From positions 4,898,001 through 4,962,000 of the forward strand of contig NC_019678.1 in NCBI RefSeq assembly GCF_000316665.1: a stretch of DNA of 64,000 nucleotides, in the 5' to 3' direction. Below, piece by piece: positions 9,155 through 15,950 of the stretch. A program made the translations under genes and the position numbers. Under the pieces are notes generated by a model. The model saw nothing but the letters and a program-made list of their open reading frames with translations. It ran no database searches and was not told the DNA's origin. Source of the stretch: Rivularia sp. PCC 7116. GTDB lineage: Bacteria > Cyanobacteriota > Cyanobacteriia > Cyanobacteriales > Nostocaceae. Each line of letters starts with the position of its first letter. Positions within the stretch are counted from its first letter, which is position 1.

Positions 9155-11421
9155 GGTAGAGTCGAGGGAGAGTATTACCTCTCGCCCCTCTCTTTTAAAT
9201 CTGGACGTGCCCGTTTCCGAGCATCCAGCTTCCGATATTTTTAGGGTTAAAGTTCTATCTGAGTTCCTTTCCCTTTTGCTTCATGTGGATGTAATCATGA
9301 CAACTTTCGTGTACCACTGTTAGGTTATAGTCCTTCCAGTTAGAATGATTGCCGTCACAGTGATGTAGATTAACCTTTTCTTCCGAGGTTAATTTGTGAC
9401 CACAGTATCCACAGGTATGGTTTTGCTTCTTTAATAATCTTGAGGTTATGCCGTCATATAGCTTACTGTTGCGTTTGCTCCAATAGACTAAATCTCCGTC
9501 AAAAGGTGATTTATTTCCTTTAACTTTGATGTGGCGGTTTTCGGAGTAACAAACTGTTGGGAAGGCTTTATCTAGCAGTTTTTTACTAGATAGGCGGTCT
9601 TGTTTAGTTTCTTGGTTAAATACCTTGTAGGCTCTGTGTTGTATGTGATAGAGGTTGAATCTAGCACTGTCCATTTTACAGAACTTATGGTATTGTCTCC
9701 ATCCTCGGACTATTGGAGCTAATTTCTTAGCTTTTTCTGATGCACCATAATTCGAGTTGTTAGCAATTTTCTTGACTTTCTTGCGGAATGCTTTAAAGTT
9801 TTCCTCTGAGGGAGAGCTTCTAAACTTTCCGTTTTGCTGTACTTTGAAGTGCCAGCCCAAGAAATCAAATCCGAAAGTCGAAGCGGTTAGCTTTGTCTTT
9901 TTCTCACTTACCTTTAGTCCTCTTTTTGCTAGGAATTGGCTAATATTATCGAGTATTTCTTTTTCATCGTCTTCTGGTCGTAGGAAAAATACCATATCAT
10001 CGGCATATCGAACGCAGGCAGTATTAATGTCCTTTTCAGGGGTAGTTGCTTTTATTTTGCGTCCTTTATTTGTGTGATATTTGTGTAGTTCTTCTATTCC
10101 GTTGAGGGCGATGTTAGCTAGTAGTGGACTCACCACCCCACCTTGACAAGTACCTTGTTCTGGGAAATCGGGATTTATTCCAACTTTAAGGCATCGGAAT
10201 ATACCTAATTTTAGCCGATTAGGGGCAATAAGGTTAGATATGATGGAGGAATGGTTAATCCGGTCAAAGCACTTTTCTATATCTAACTCAAGGATTCTCT
10301 TGTTGATGCCATTGGAACTTGATTTGAGGTTTTGAAAAACCTGCTTTTGAGCATCATGGGCAGAGCGCCCAGTTCTGAATCCGTAGCTGTGTTTGTGAAA
10401 AGTTGCTTCATGTGCTGGTTCTAATGCGTACTTAGCTAGGCATTGCCAGCATCTGTCCGCAAGAGTTGGAATTTTAAGCAATCGTGTAGTTGTCCCATCT
10501 TTTTTAGGGATTGGAATTGCTCGTAACTTTTGGTGTTTCCACTTGCTACTTTTTGCTTTTAGCAGCTCTTCGAGTGCAAAGCGTTCCTCAAAAGTAAGGG
10601 ACTTTTTGCCATCAATACCTGCTGTCTTCTTACCAGCGTTTAACTGTGTTACTTGACGAATTGCCAGAAACCTAGCCGCACGAGATTTCAGGATAAGCTT
10701 CTGTAATTGACGGGCTTTGCGCTTGTCGCCAACTCGAACAGCTTTGAACACTCTTCTTTGTAAGCGGAAAACATTCGCTCGAAATTTCTTCCAGGGTAGT
10801 GATTTCCAAGATTCACTGGCGGTTTTGCCGTGCCTAATCATGCTTTACTCCAAATTGCGTTTTCTAAATACCTCAGAGCAGTTACGCTCTGTCCTACCCG
10901 GTGTAAAGGGGTTCCGTATCTCGTCTTACCTACTAGGGTTTCGACCTTTCCCCAGACCTTTACACCGTTTTTACTCGTTCCGTTGTTTCGATTGTTTTGA
11001 TGGTTTAGGGCAGTCCACTTTGCCTATCCTCTTCTCAGAGATTACAGCTATTAAAAGAAGAATGCTGTGAGAATATAGAAGATGAAGTCTACATTTGTGA
11101 TTCAGGTTGTAGCTTGATTCCTAAGACACTTTTCTAGGACTTGTTTACCCAATGTCATCTTCCCATTAACGCCAGTGTTGATACCTGCTTGTTTTACAAC
11201 TGATTGCGTCCTGTTCCCAGCTTCAGCCTCCATAATTCCGAGTATGGTCACTGTGGGCAGGTAGGGGGTCACTTGTCTCCTCAAGGGTAGGACTTGCCTT
11301 TCTATGCTACTTGGCTCACCTACATCGAAAGAACAGTTATATATTTTGAGAGTCAATTTCAAAATATACCTTAGCCATACATCCCTAGTTTCTAGGGGTT
11401 CCTGCTAAGAACGAGCCGCAC
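9155..11421 (-). mobile_element. Complete group II intron with RT-HNH maturase
   Basis: The RNA strand starts at 11421 with GTGCGGCTCG, a group II 5' end. Domain V is clear at 9231-9198: AGC near the base, a GAAA tetraloop and the CG bulge. A domain VI stem (about 9194-9160) with a candidate bulged A near 9162 follows. The host gene rejoins in frame only if the last intron base is 9155, which makes the end ...CTACC, one base longer than the usual AY end. A candidate EBS1 (11059-11053) can pair, with one G-U, to the exon bases AAAAGGA just upstream of the 5' splice site. The intron encodes its own RT and HNH protein, so it looks intact. Confidence 0.88.
9255..10841 (-). CDS. Group II intron reverse transcriptase/maturase with HNH endonuclease
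   Basis: The 528-aa intron-encoded protein has an N-terminal extension (RT-0), the reverse transcriptase fingers and palm (about 60-350) with catalytic Y-A-D-D at 279-282, a maturase domain X (about 380-445) and a C-terminal HNH nuclease (about 480-520) with two C-x2-C-type knuckles (C-G-Y-C-G, H-E-S-C-H) and H-H-C-D-G-N-H. All key residues are present, so it should be able to splice, nick and retrohome. The start has a GGAG six bases upstream of the ATG. The ORF lies in the domain IV position of the intron. Confidence 0.93.
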   Translation of the reverse strand: MIRHGKTASESWKSLPWKKFRANVFRLQRRVFKAVRVGDKRKARQLQKLILKSRAARFLAIRQVTQLNAGKKTAGIDGKKSLTFEERFALEELLKAKSSKWKHQKLRAIPIPKKDGTTTRLLKIPTLADRCWQCLAKYALEPAHEATFHKHSYGFRTGRSAHDAQKQVFQNLKSSSNGINKRILELDIEKCFDRINHSSIISNLIAPNRLKLGIFRCLKVGINPDFPEQGTCQGGVVSPLLANIALNGIEELHKYHTNKGRKIKATTPEKDINTACVRYADDMVFFLRPEDDEKEILDNISQFLAKRGLKVSEKKTKLTASTFGFDFLGWHFKVQQNGKFRSSPSEENFKAFRKKVKKIANNSNYGASEKAKKLAPIVRGWRQYHKFCKMDSARFNLYHIQHRAYKVFNQETKQDRLSSKKLLDKAFPTVCYSENRHIKVKGNKSPFDGDLVYWSKRNSKLYDGITSRLLKKQNHTCGYCGHKLTSEEKVNLHHCDGNHSNWKDYNLTVVHESCHDYIHMKQKGKELR

Positions 11422-11535
11422 TCCTTTTGGAATTGTACCTCACAGAAATATACAGCACCAGGATTTTGATTTTCTGGCGGGAGAAATACCCCGTCAATTT
11501 CAAATTTTGGTTCTTTGACAGCTACCGAATCAAAT

Positions 11536-11710
11536 GGGAGCATCCCGATGCCGGAACAAACATTTTACCCGACACCCTGCAAGGGTGCGGCTACATAAAC
11601 GAAGCCCGACGACCTGGGCTACTAAGATTCTTAGCCCAGGTCGTCGGGCTTGGTAGTATTAGCCCCAGGCTTTTAGTCTGCGGGCTTTTTGCCGCCATTG
11701 GGATGCTCCC
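11536..11710. mobile_element. MITE with 11-bp inverted ends and 8-bp target duplication
   Basis: This 175-bp element has perfect terminal inverted repeats GGGAGCATCCC / GGGATGCTCCC and is flanked by direct repeats AATCAAAT (11528-11535 and 11711-11718). Inside is a perfect 19-bp hairpin (11603-11621 with 11632-11650, 10-nt loop). It has no coding capacity and must have been moved in trans. It sits inside the DUF2887 gene, and removing it with one target copy (183 bp) restores the reading frame. Confidence 0.9.
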
Positions 11711-11816
11711 AATCAAATTTGTATTCGGATGCATTGTCTGGTGGATTTGTCAACAATTCAAATAGTAAACTTGGGTATTGTTGAAACAATTTGTAAAATA
11801 TAGAATCTCGGCGCAT

Positions 11817-12086
11817 GAGATGGTTTTATGAGCTTTTAAAATTACTAATAACATTTTTTATTCGCGATAATAAAATAATAAGGTACGTAAAGCTGAAGCT
11901 ATAACGTACCGTTTTAAAATGATGAATTGTAATTAATTTTATTGATTCATAATTTATTTAACAAGTTCTTGCAATTACTCGATTAGGACGTAATCCAAAC
12001 CAAGAAAATGCTTCTTTAAAATACAAAGCGCTTTTCTTGACAACATTTTTCCAAAGGGGAATAGGGGATTGGAAGGAATAATTTAC
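11817..12086. other. Gap with a possible gene relic
   Basis: On the minus strand, directly after the Uma2 stop and in the same frame, about 40 sense codons (12086-11970) follow before the next stop, with several aromatic residues (L-W-K-N-V-V-K-K-S, later F-S-W-F-G-L-R-P-N-R). This could be the 3' end of a lost gene. I do not recognise it. Confidence 0.25.
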
Positions 12087-12792
12087 TCAACTTTCGATAT
12101 AAGCAGATTGAAAAATTTCTTTAGCAGTTAATTTTAAATCTGGGAATGATTTTAATTGAACTATCTCATCATCTTTATATAAGCTACTTTTGTACTCACC
12201 TTCCTCTAATTGGCACACAGTAATAGTAGGTTGTTTAGGATTACCAATAAATTTTCTACCACCTAGCCCTAAGTAATCAATAATCAAATATTCTGGTATG
12301 CCTATAGTTTCGTATTCATCAAATTTTAAAGCATAATCATCACTCCAGTTAGTAAGGCAGCGCGTTGCGGGGGTTCCCCCCGCAACGCGCTGCCTTACTT
12401 ACAACTTCTACAACTAACGGTATTGATTCACTTTGAGAAACAGTAGATTCTTGCTCGTACAACGGCTCATTTTTTAAATTTTGCTTATTTAGTAGCAACA
12501 CATCGGGTAAGTAAGCAGATTCTTTACCATCAGGTTTTACCAGTACTTTAGAAGCAATAAAATAAGGTAATTTTAAACGAACATACTCAACTAAGATTTT
12601 TTCAGTCAAAAATCCCACAACATTTTCATGTTTACCAATTGGTTGAGCCACTTCAATAATTACCCCATTGTGCAGTTCATATAATTTATTCTCTGGCTTC
12701 CATTCGATAAACTCTTTAAATGTTATTGTTTTATTTAATGTTTGAGTAATGAGATGGTAAGGTGCATTATAGATTAAGCGATTACGCAGCAT
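12087..12792 (-). pseudogene. Uma2-type endonuclease-like gene, frameshifted by a palindrome
   Basis: The 5' part (12792-12397) encodes a normal Uma2 start (T-F-K-E-F-I-E-W, Y-E-L-H-N-G-V-I-I-E-V, Y-L-P-D-V-L-L-L, P-L-V-V-E-V-V-S). It is interrupted at 12396-12354 by 43 nt of palindrome that shifts the frame and brings a stop at 12349. Deleting exactly those 43 nt fuses V-E-V-V-S to T-N-W-S-D-D-Y-A-L-K-F and on to I-I-D-Y-L-G-L-G-G, a textbook Uma2 sequence of 220 aa. Uma2 proteins are PD-(D/E)XK-fold proteins abundant in cyanobacteria, with no settled role. As it stands the gene is broken. Confidence 0.88.
12351..12399. repeat. 49-nt perfect palindrome inserted in a gene
   Basis: Two 23-nt arms (12351-12373 and 12377-12399) are exact reverse complements around a 3-nt loop. 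The GC-rich core (GGCAGCGCGTTGCGGGGG) contrasts with the AT-rich host. The inferred inserted unit is 12354-12396 (43 nt). It resembles a REP/MITE-type mobile hairpin. Confidence 0.85.
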
Positions 12793-12959
12793 CGCTAAGA
12801 TTATAGAAGAACTTAGAACTACAGTTACTGTTCCAAATCACAGATAATTCGTCAAGCGAGTTTAAGCATAGATGAATTAATGAATCTGTTATAAATGCAA
12901 GCGATTAAACCGTTACTCTTTTAATAAATAATAAGGTTATACATTTCTTTATAAAAATG

Positions 12960-13024
12960 CGCTGAATTTAGCCCACGTAGGTGGGCTTCGTAAACTTAGC
13001 TCCAGCCTTCTAGGCTGAGAGCGA
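12960..13024. repeat. Paired small hairpins upstream of the aldo/keto reductase
   Basis: AGCCCAC GTAG GTGGGCT and CAGCCT TCT AGGCTG form two short stems in the 297-bp gap before the reductase gene. The AGCCC...GGGCT style recurs inside the MITE at 11603-11650, so these are probably dispersed repeats. Confidence 0.5.
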
Positions 13025-13089
13025 TGAAGCACAGTCTTATACAGAATTAGTATTAGTACATCTACAATAAACTTCTACAACCAACAAAG

Positions 13090-14070
13090 ATGCAAACTAA
13101 CCAAAAACTCTCTTTACCAACAATGGGTTGCGGAACTTGGGCATGGGGTAACAAGGTGCTTTGGGGATACAATCAAGGCATGGATAACGATCTACAAGAA
13201 GTATTTAATATTTGTGTCAGCAACGGTGTAACTTTATTTGATACTGGTGATTCCTACGGTACGGGAAAGCTAAACGGACAGAGTGAGAAGCTTTTGGGGC
13301 GTTTTACGAAAGAGTATGACGGTGTAAATAAAGACGATATCTGCATTGCTACTAAATTAGCTGCTTATCCTTGGAGGTTAATTAGAGGTGCTATGGTATC
13401 TGCTGGTAAAGCTTCTGCGAAACGTTTGGGGAAAAATGTTGATTTAGTACAGATGCATTGGTCAACTGCGAATTATTTTCCCTGGCAGGAATGGGCTTTG
13501 TTGGATGGGTTGGGAGATTTGTACGAGCAAGGTTTGGTTAAGGGTGTGGGTTTATCAAATTATGGCTCTAAAAGATTGCAAAAGGTACACAAAAGGTTTG
13601 CGGAAAGAGGAATCCCGATTAAGACTTTGCAGGTACAGTATTCTTTGCTGTCAACTTATCCAGTTACGGAGTTGGGGGTTAAGGAAGTTTGCGACGAGTT
13701 GGGAATTAAGTTAATTGCCTACAGCCCTTTGTGTTTGGGAATTTTAACGGGGAAATATACAGATAAAAGTAAATATCCTCAAGGTATTAGAAATTTTCTT
13801 TTTAAACAATTAATTCCCGGTGCAAAATCTTTATTAGAATGTTTGCGAGCAGTTGCGGAATCTAGAAATAAAACTATGGCTCAGGTGGCAATTAACTGGT
13901 GTATTTGTAAAGGTACGATTCCTATTCCTGGAGCTAAAAATGCCGAGCAAGCAAGGCAGAATATTGGTGCTTTGGGTTGGGAATTGGATGCTGGAGAAAT
14001 TGCAGAGTTGGATAAAGCAGCGGCAAGTACTGATAAGAAGATGGTGCAGAATATTTTTCAGACAAAGTAA
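13090..14070 (+). CDS. Aldo/keto reductase
   Basis: This 326-aa protein is a complete AKR (TIM barrel, NADPH-dependent carbonyl reduction). The catalytic tetrad is visible as Asp51 (or Asp54), Tyr56 in D-S-Y-G, Lys89 in A-T-K-L and His123 in Q-M-H-W. The C-terminal cofactor region has I-P-I-P-G-A-K-N-A-E-Q-A-R-Q-N. The substrate cannot be read from the sequence. It is a single gene followed by a hairpin at 14081. Confidence 0.92.
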   Translation: MQTNQKLSLPTMGCGTWAWGNKVLWGYNQGMDNDLQEVFNICVSNGVTLFDTGDSYGTGKLNGQSEKLLGRFTKEYDGVNKDDICIATKLAAYPWRLIRGAMVSAGKASAKRLGKNVDLVQMHWSTANYFPWQEWALLDGLGDLYEQGLVKGVGLSNYGSKRLQKVHKRFAERGIPIKTLQVQYSLLSTYPVTELGVKEVCDELGIKLIAYSPLCLGILTGKYTDKSKYPQGIRNFLFKQLIPGAKSLLECLRAVAESRNKTMAQVAINWCICKGTIPIPGAKNAEQARQNIGALGWELDAGEIAELDKAAASTDKKMVQNIFQTK

Positions 14071-14080
14071 TTGCTATAGA

Positions 14081-14114
14081 TTTGGAGACGTAGCATTGTT
14101 ACGTCTCTACATTG
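14081..14114. repeat. GAGACGTA...TACGTCTC hairpin
   Basis: GGAGACGTA and TACGTCTC-type arms form a stem just after the reductase stop codon. Similar hairpins follow UbiD (27600-27627) and MsrB (40376-40401), so this is a dispersed family that may serve as a 3' end stem-loop. Confidence 0.6.
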
Positions 14115-14186
14115 AGTGCGTGCAAATTAAAATTTTTACAAGTAAGTTAGAATCAATCAAATTTATGAACTAAGAGGGGTTAGGTT

Positions 14187-14561
14187 ATGGGAATTTTCAG
14201 CGGCATGATGGGTAATGCTTCTGAGGTTAATCCGGAGAAGTTGGAAAGGGAACTTGCTTCTTTGATGATTGAAGGGGAAAGTATGCACAAAGCTTTCAAA
14301 TTAATTAGAGATTTGGTTGTTTTTACAAATAAAAGAATTATTTTAATTGATAAGCAAGGAATGACGGGTAAGAAGACTGAGTTTTTATCGATTCCCTATA
14401 AGTCTATTAAGTATTTTAGCAAGGAAAGTGCCGGTACTTTAGATTTAGATGCTGAAATTAAGGTTTGGATTTCTGGAGATGATTTACCAAAGGAATTTCA
14501 GTTTAAAAGAGATAATGCTGTAGATGAGGTTTATCAGCTTTTGAGTTACTATACTTTGTAA
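14187..14561 (+). CDS. Bacterial PH-domain protein
   Basis: The 124-aa protein matches the bacterial PH-like domain (bPH_1): beta strands with D-L-V-V-F-T-N-K-R-I-I-L-I-D-K-Q-G and F-L-S-I-P-Y-K-S-I-K-Y-F, then a C-terminal helix. There is no membrane segment or signal peptide. The function of these small proteins is unclear. A GAGGGG Shine-Dalgarno lies about 9 bases upstream of the ATG. Confidence 0.82.
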   Translation: MGIFSGMMGNASEVNPEKLERELASLMIEGESMHKAFKLIRDLVVFTNKRIILIDKQGMTGKKTEFLSIPYKSIKYFSKESAGTLDLDAEIKVWISGDDLPKEFQFKRDNAVDEVYQLLSYYTL

Positions 14562-14577
14562 ATTAGGTAATTGGTAA

Positions 14578-14634
14578 TTCCCCCTCTGCCTTTATAAGGA
14601 GAGGGGTGCCCAAAGGGCGGGGTGAGGTGAGATG
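14578..14634. repeat. Inverted copy of the CCTCACCCCGCCC repeat
   Basis: It reads as the reverse complement of the element at 6088-6136 (GGGCGGGGTGAGG at the right, a CCTCT...GAGGGG hairpin at the left). Confidence 0.6.
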
Positions 14635-14733
14635 TTGCTGAGATGTTGGTTAAATAGTGCGTTACAGCATAATTTAAATAGTAATTTAAAATAAAATCTA
14701 TTTGTGCTGTAACAACCCTACAATTTTCTAGTT

Positions 14734-15258
14734 ATGAGTAGCAAAGAACCGGAATTGGTATTTATTGATAATTTTATAGAAAATAGTAGTGCATTATTTG
14801 TTTCACTTTGGGATAATATCGTTTGGGATGAAAGAATAAAAGCTAGGAAAACGGCAAGCTTTGGCGTTGCTTATGATTATTCTAATATCACTTATCCTCA
14901 AGTTGAAATGCTTCCCGATTTGATACCTATTTGTCACAAAATAGCCGCGAATGTTGGCTTTTTACCTAATAATTGTCTTTTAAATTATTATCCCGATGGT
15001 AATTCTACTATGGGTTATCATTCGGATTCTGCGAAGGAGTTAAAATTAGGCACTGGTGTTGTAATTATTTCTCTTGGTTGTGAAAGATATATTTATTTTA
15101 GAAGTAAAGCTGATAAGGAAATTAAGTTTCAATATCTGCTTTGCCCTGGCAAACTTTTGTATATGGATAAAGCTGTTCAAGATAATTGGATGCACGCTAT
15201 CCCAAAACAAAATGGTGCTGGTGAAAGAATTAGTTTAAGTTTTAGATGTATTGTTTGA
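14734..15258 (+). CDS. AlkB-like 2-oxoglutarate/Fe(II) dioxygenase
   Basis: The 174-aa protein has the AlkB core. Iron ligands are His96 and Asp98 (Y-H-S-D) and His154 (W-M-H-A); 2-oxoglutarate-binding Arg residues lie at R165 and R171 (G-E-R-I-S-L-S-F-R). N-Y-Y-P-D-G upstream is the typical substrate-side motif. This family oxidatively removes alkyl groups from DNA or RNA bases. It sits 21 bp upstream of a nuclease-like gene on the same strand. Confidence 0.9.
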   Translation: MSSKEPELVFIDNFIENSSALFVSLWDNIVWDERIKARKTASFGVAYDYSNITYPQVEMLPDLIPICHKIAANVGFLPNNCLLNYYPDGNSTMGYHSDSAKELKLGTGVVIISLGCERYIYFRSKADKEIKFQYLLCPGKLLYMDKAVQDNWMHAIPKQNGAGERISLSFRCIV

Positions 15259-15279
15259 GATTATAGGGATTAGGAAATA

Positions 15280-15900
15280 ATGAGTCGTCAACCGTTACTT
15301 GATTCCAATCGTTATTATACTTTTAGTAATTACTTTGAATTGGGATTCCCTCCAGATGATTTAGCCGCTGAATTTGGTTACTCTTTTGAAAGAAAGTTTA
15401 TCGATTTACCGCAATATTCAGAAGATTTAGACCGAATATCGGATTTAAAGTTACGTATTGAAGAAATTTTACCTTATGTAGATTTAGAAAATGAAGCTAC
15501 TCGTAGAGAAATATTGATTGCACCGATTGTTACAGATTTAATTCATTATTCACGCGCACAATTACGAATAGAATATCCTATTAAGGTTAGCAATCTACTA
15601 CAGGGAAAGTTAGATTATTTATTACGTTCGAGAACTAATATAATCGTTATTGAAGCTAAACAAGCAGATATTAATAGAGGTTTTACGCAATTAGCAACAG
15701 AAATGATAGCATTAGATAAATGGATTGATTCCCAACAATCTGAAATATTAGGTGCTGTAACCACAGGTAATATTTGGCAATTTGGGGTATTATATCGTCA
15801 GCAAAAACATATTCAGGAAGGAATTAATCTTTACCGGGTTACTGAAGAATTGGAAACGATTATCAGAATTTTATTAAAAGCGTTAGGAGTTAGGAGTTAG
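15280..15900 (+). CDS. PD-(D/E)XK protein, type I restriction R-subunit N-terminus-like
   Basis: This 206-aa protein resembles the small cyanobacterial proteins related to the N-terminus of type I restriction HsdR. Visible nuclease motifs are G-K-L-D-Y-L-L (Asp) followed by I-I-V-I-E-A-K-Q-A-D (E-A-K). No helicase domain follows, so it is not a full R subunit. It is probably co-transcribed with the AlkB-like gene. Its last codons (A-L-G-V-R-S-stop) lie in a GTTAGGA STRR array. Confidence 0.72.
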   Translation: MSRQPLLDSNRYYTFSNYFELGFPPDDLAAEFGYSFERKFIDLPQYSEDLDRISDLKLRIEEILPYVDLENEATRREILIAPIVTDLIHYSRAQLRIEYPIKVSNLLQGKLDYLLRSRTNIIVIEAKQADINRGFTQLATEMIALDKWIDSQQSEILGAVTTGNIWQFGVLYRQQKHIQEGINLYRVTEELETIIRILLKALGVRS

Positions 15901-15950
15901 GAGTGGGAAATTCTACCCAATGCCCAATGCCCAATGCCCTATTCCCCATT
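15882..15950. repeat. STRR array shared by two converging gene ends
   Basis: Tandem GTTAGGA units give way to CCCAATG units. The left part encodes the end and stop of the nuclease-like gene; the right part touches the stop of the glycosyltransferase gene. Confidence 0.75.

Larger units (their letters stand above)
8536..11816 (-). pseudogene. Rpn/DUF2887 nuclease-like gene split by a group II intron and a MITE
   Basis: Three pieces on the minus strand rebuild one gene: 11816-11711, 11527-11422 and 9154-8536. Together they total 831 nt, exactly 276 codons plus stop, the normal size for cyanobacterial Rpn-family (DUF2887) PD-(D/E)XK proteins. The rebuilt N-terminus reads M-R-R-D-S-I-F-Y-K-L-F-Q, then F-E-I-D-G-V-F-L-P-P, V-Q-F-Q-K-D-E and E-R-L-Y-E-R-V-F-A-E, the expected family motifs crossing both junctions in frame. 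The 175-bp MITE brings an in-frame TAA. The intron could splice out, but the MITE cannot. An ATG inside the MITE end (11543-11541) is in frame with the rest and could restart a 246-aa product if the intron is spliced. The continuous 3' part alone (9072-8536) still reads as a 178-aa ORF. Confidence 0.9.

Noticed and set aside
10717-11070. 117-codon plus-strand frame
   Set aside because: It is antisense to the intron-encoded reverse transcriptase and the intron RNA.
11102-11362. 86-codon minus-strand frame inside the group II intron
   Set aside because: It lies in the domain I RNA region and its product resembles nothing; the sequence is explained by intron RNA structure.
11427-11765. 112-codon plus-strand frame
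   Set aside because: It is antisense to the broken DUF2887 gene and runs through the MITE.
15280-15900. Start of a type I restriction operon
   Set aside because: There is no helicase domain, methylase or specificity gene nearby; only the nuclease-like domain is present.
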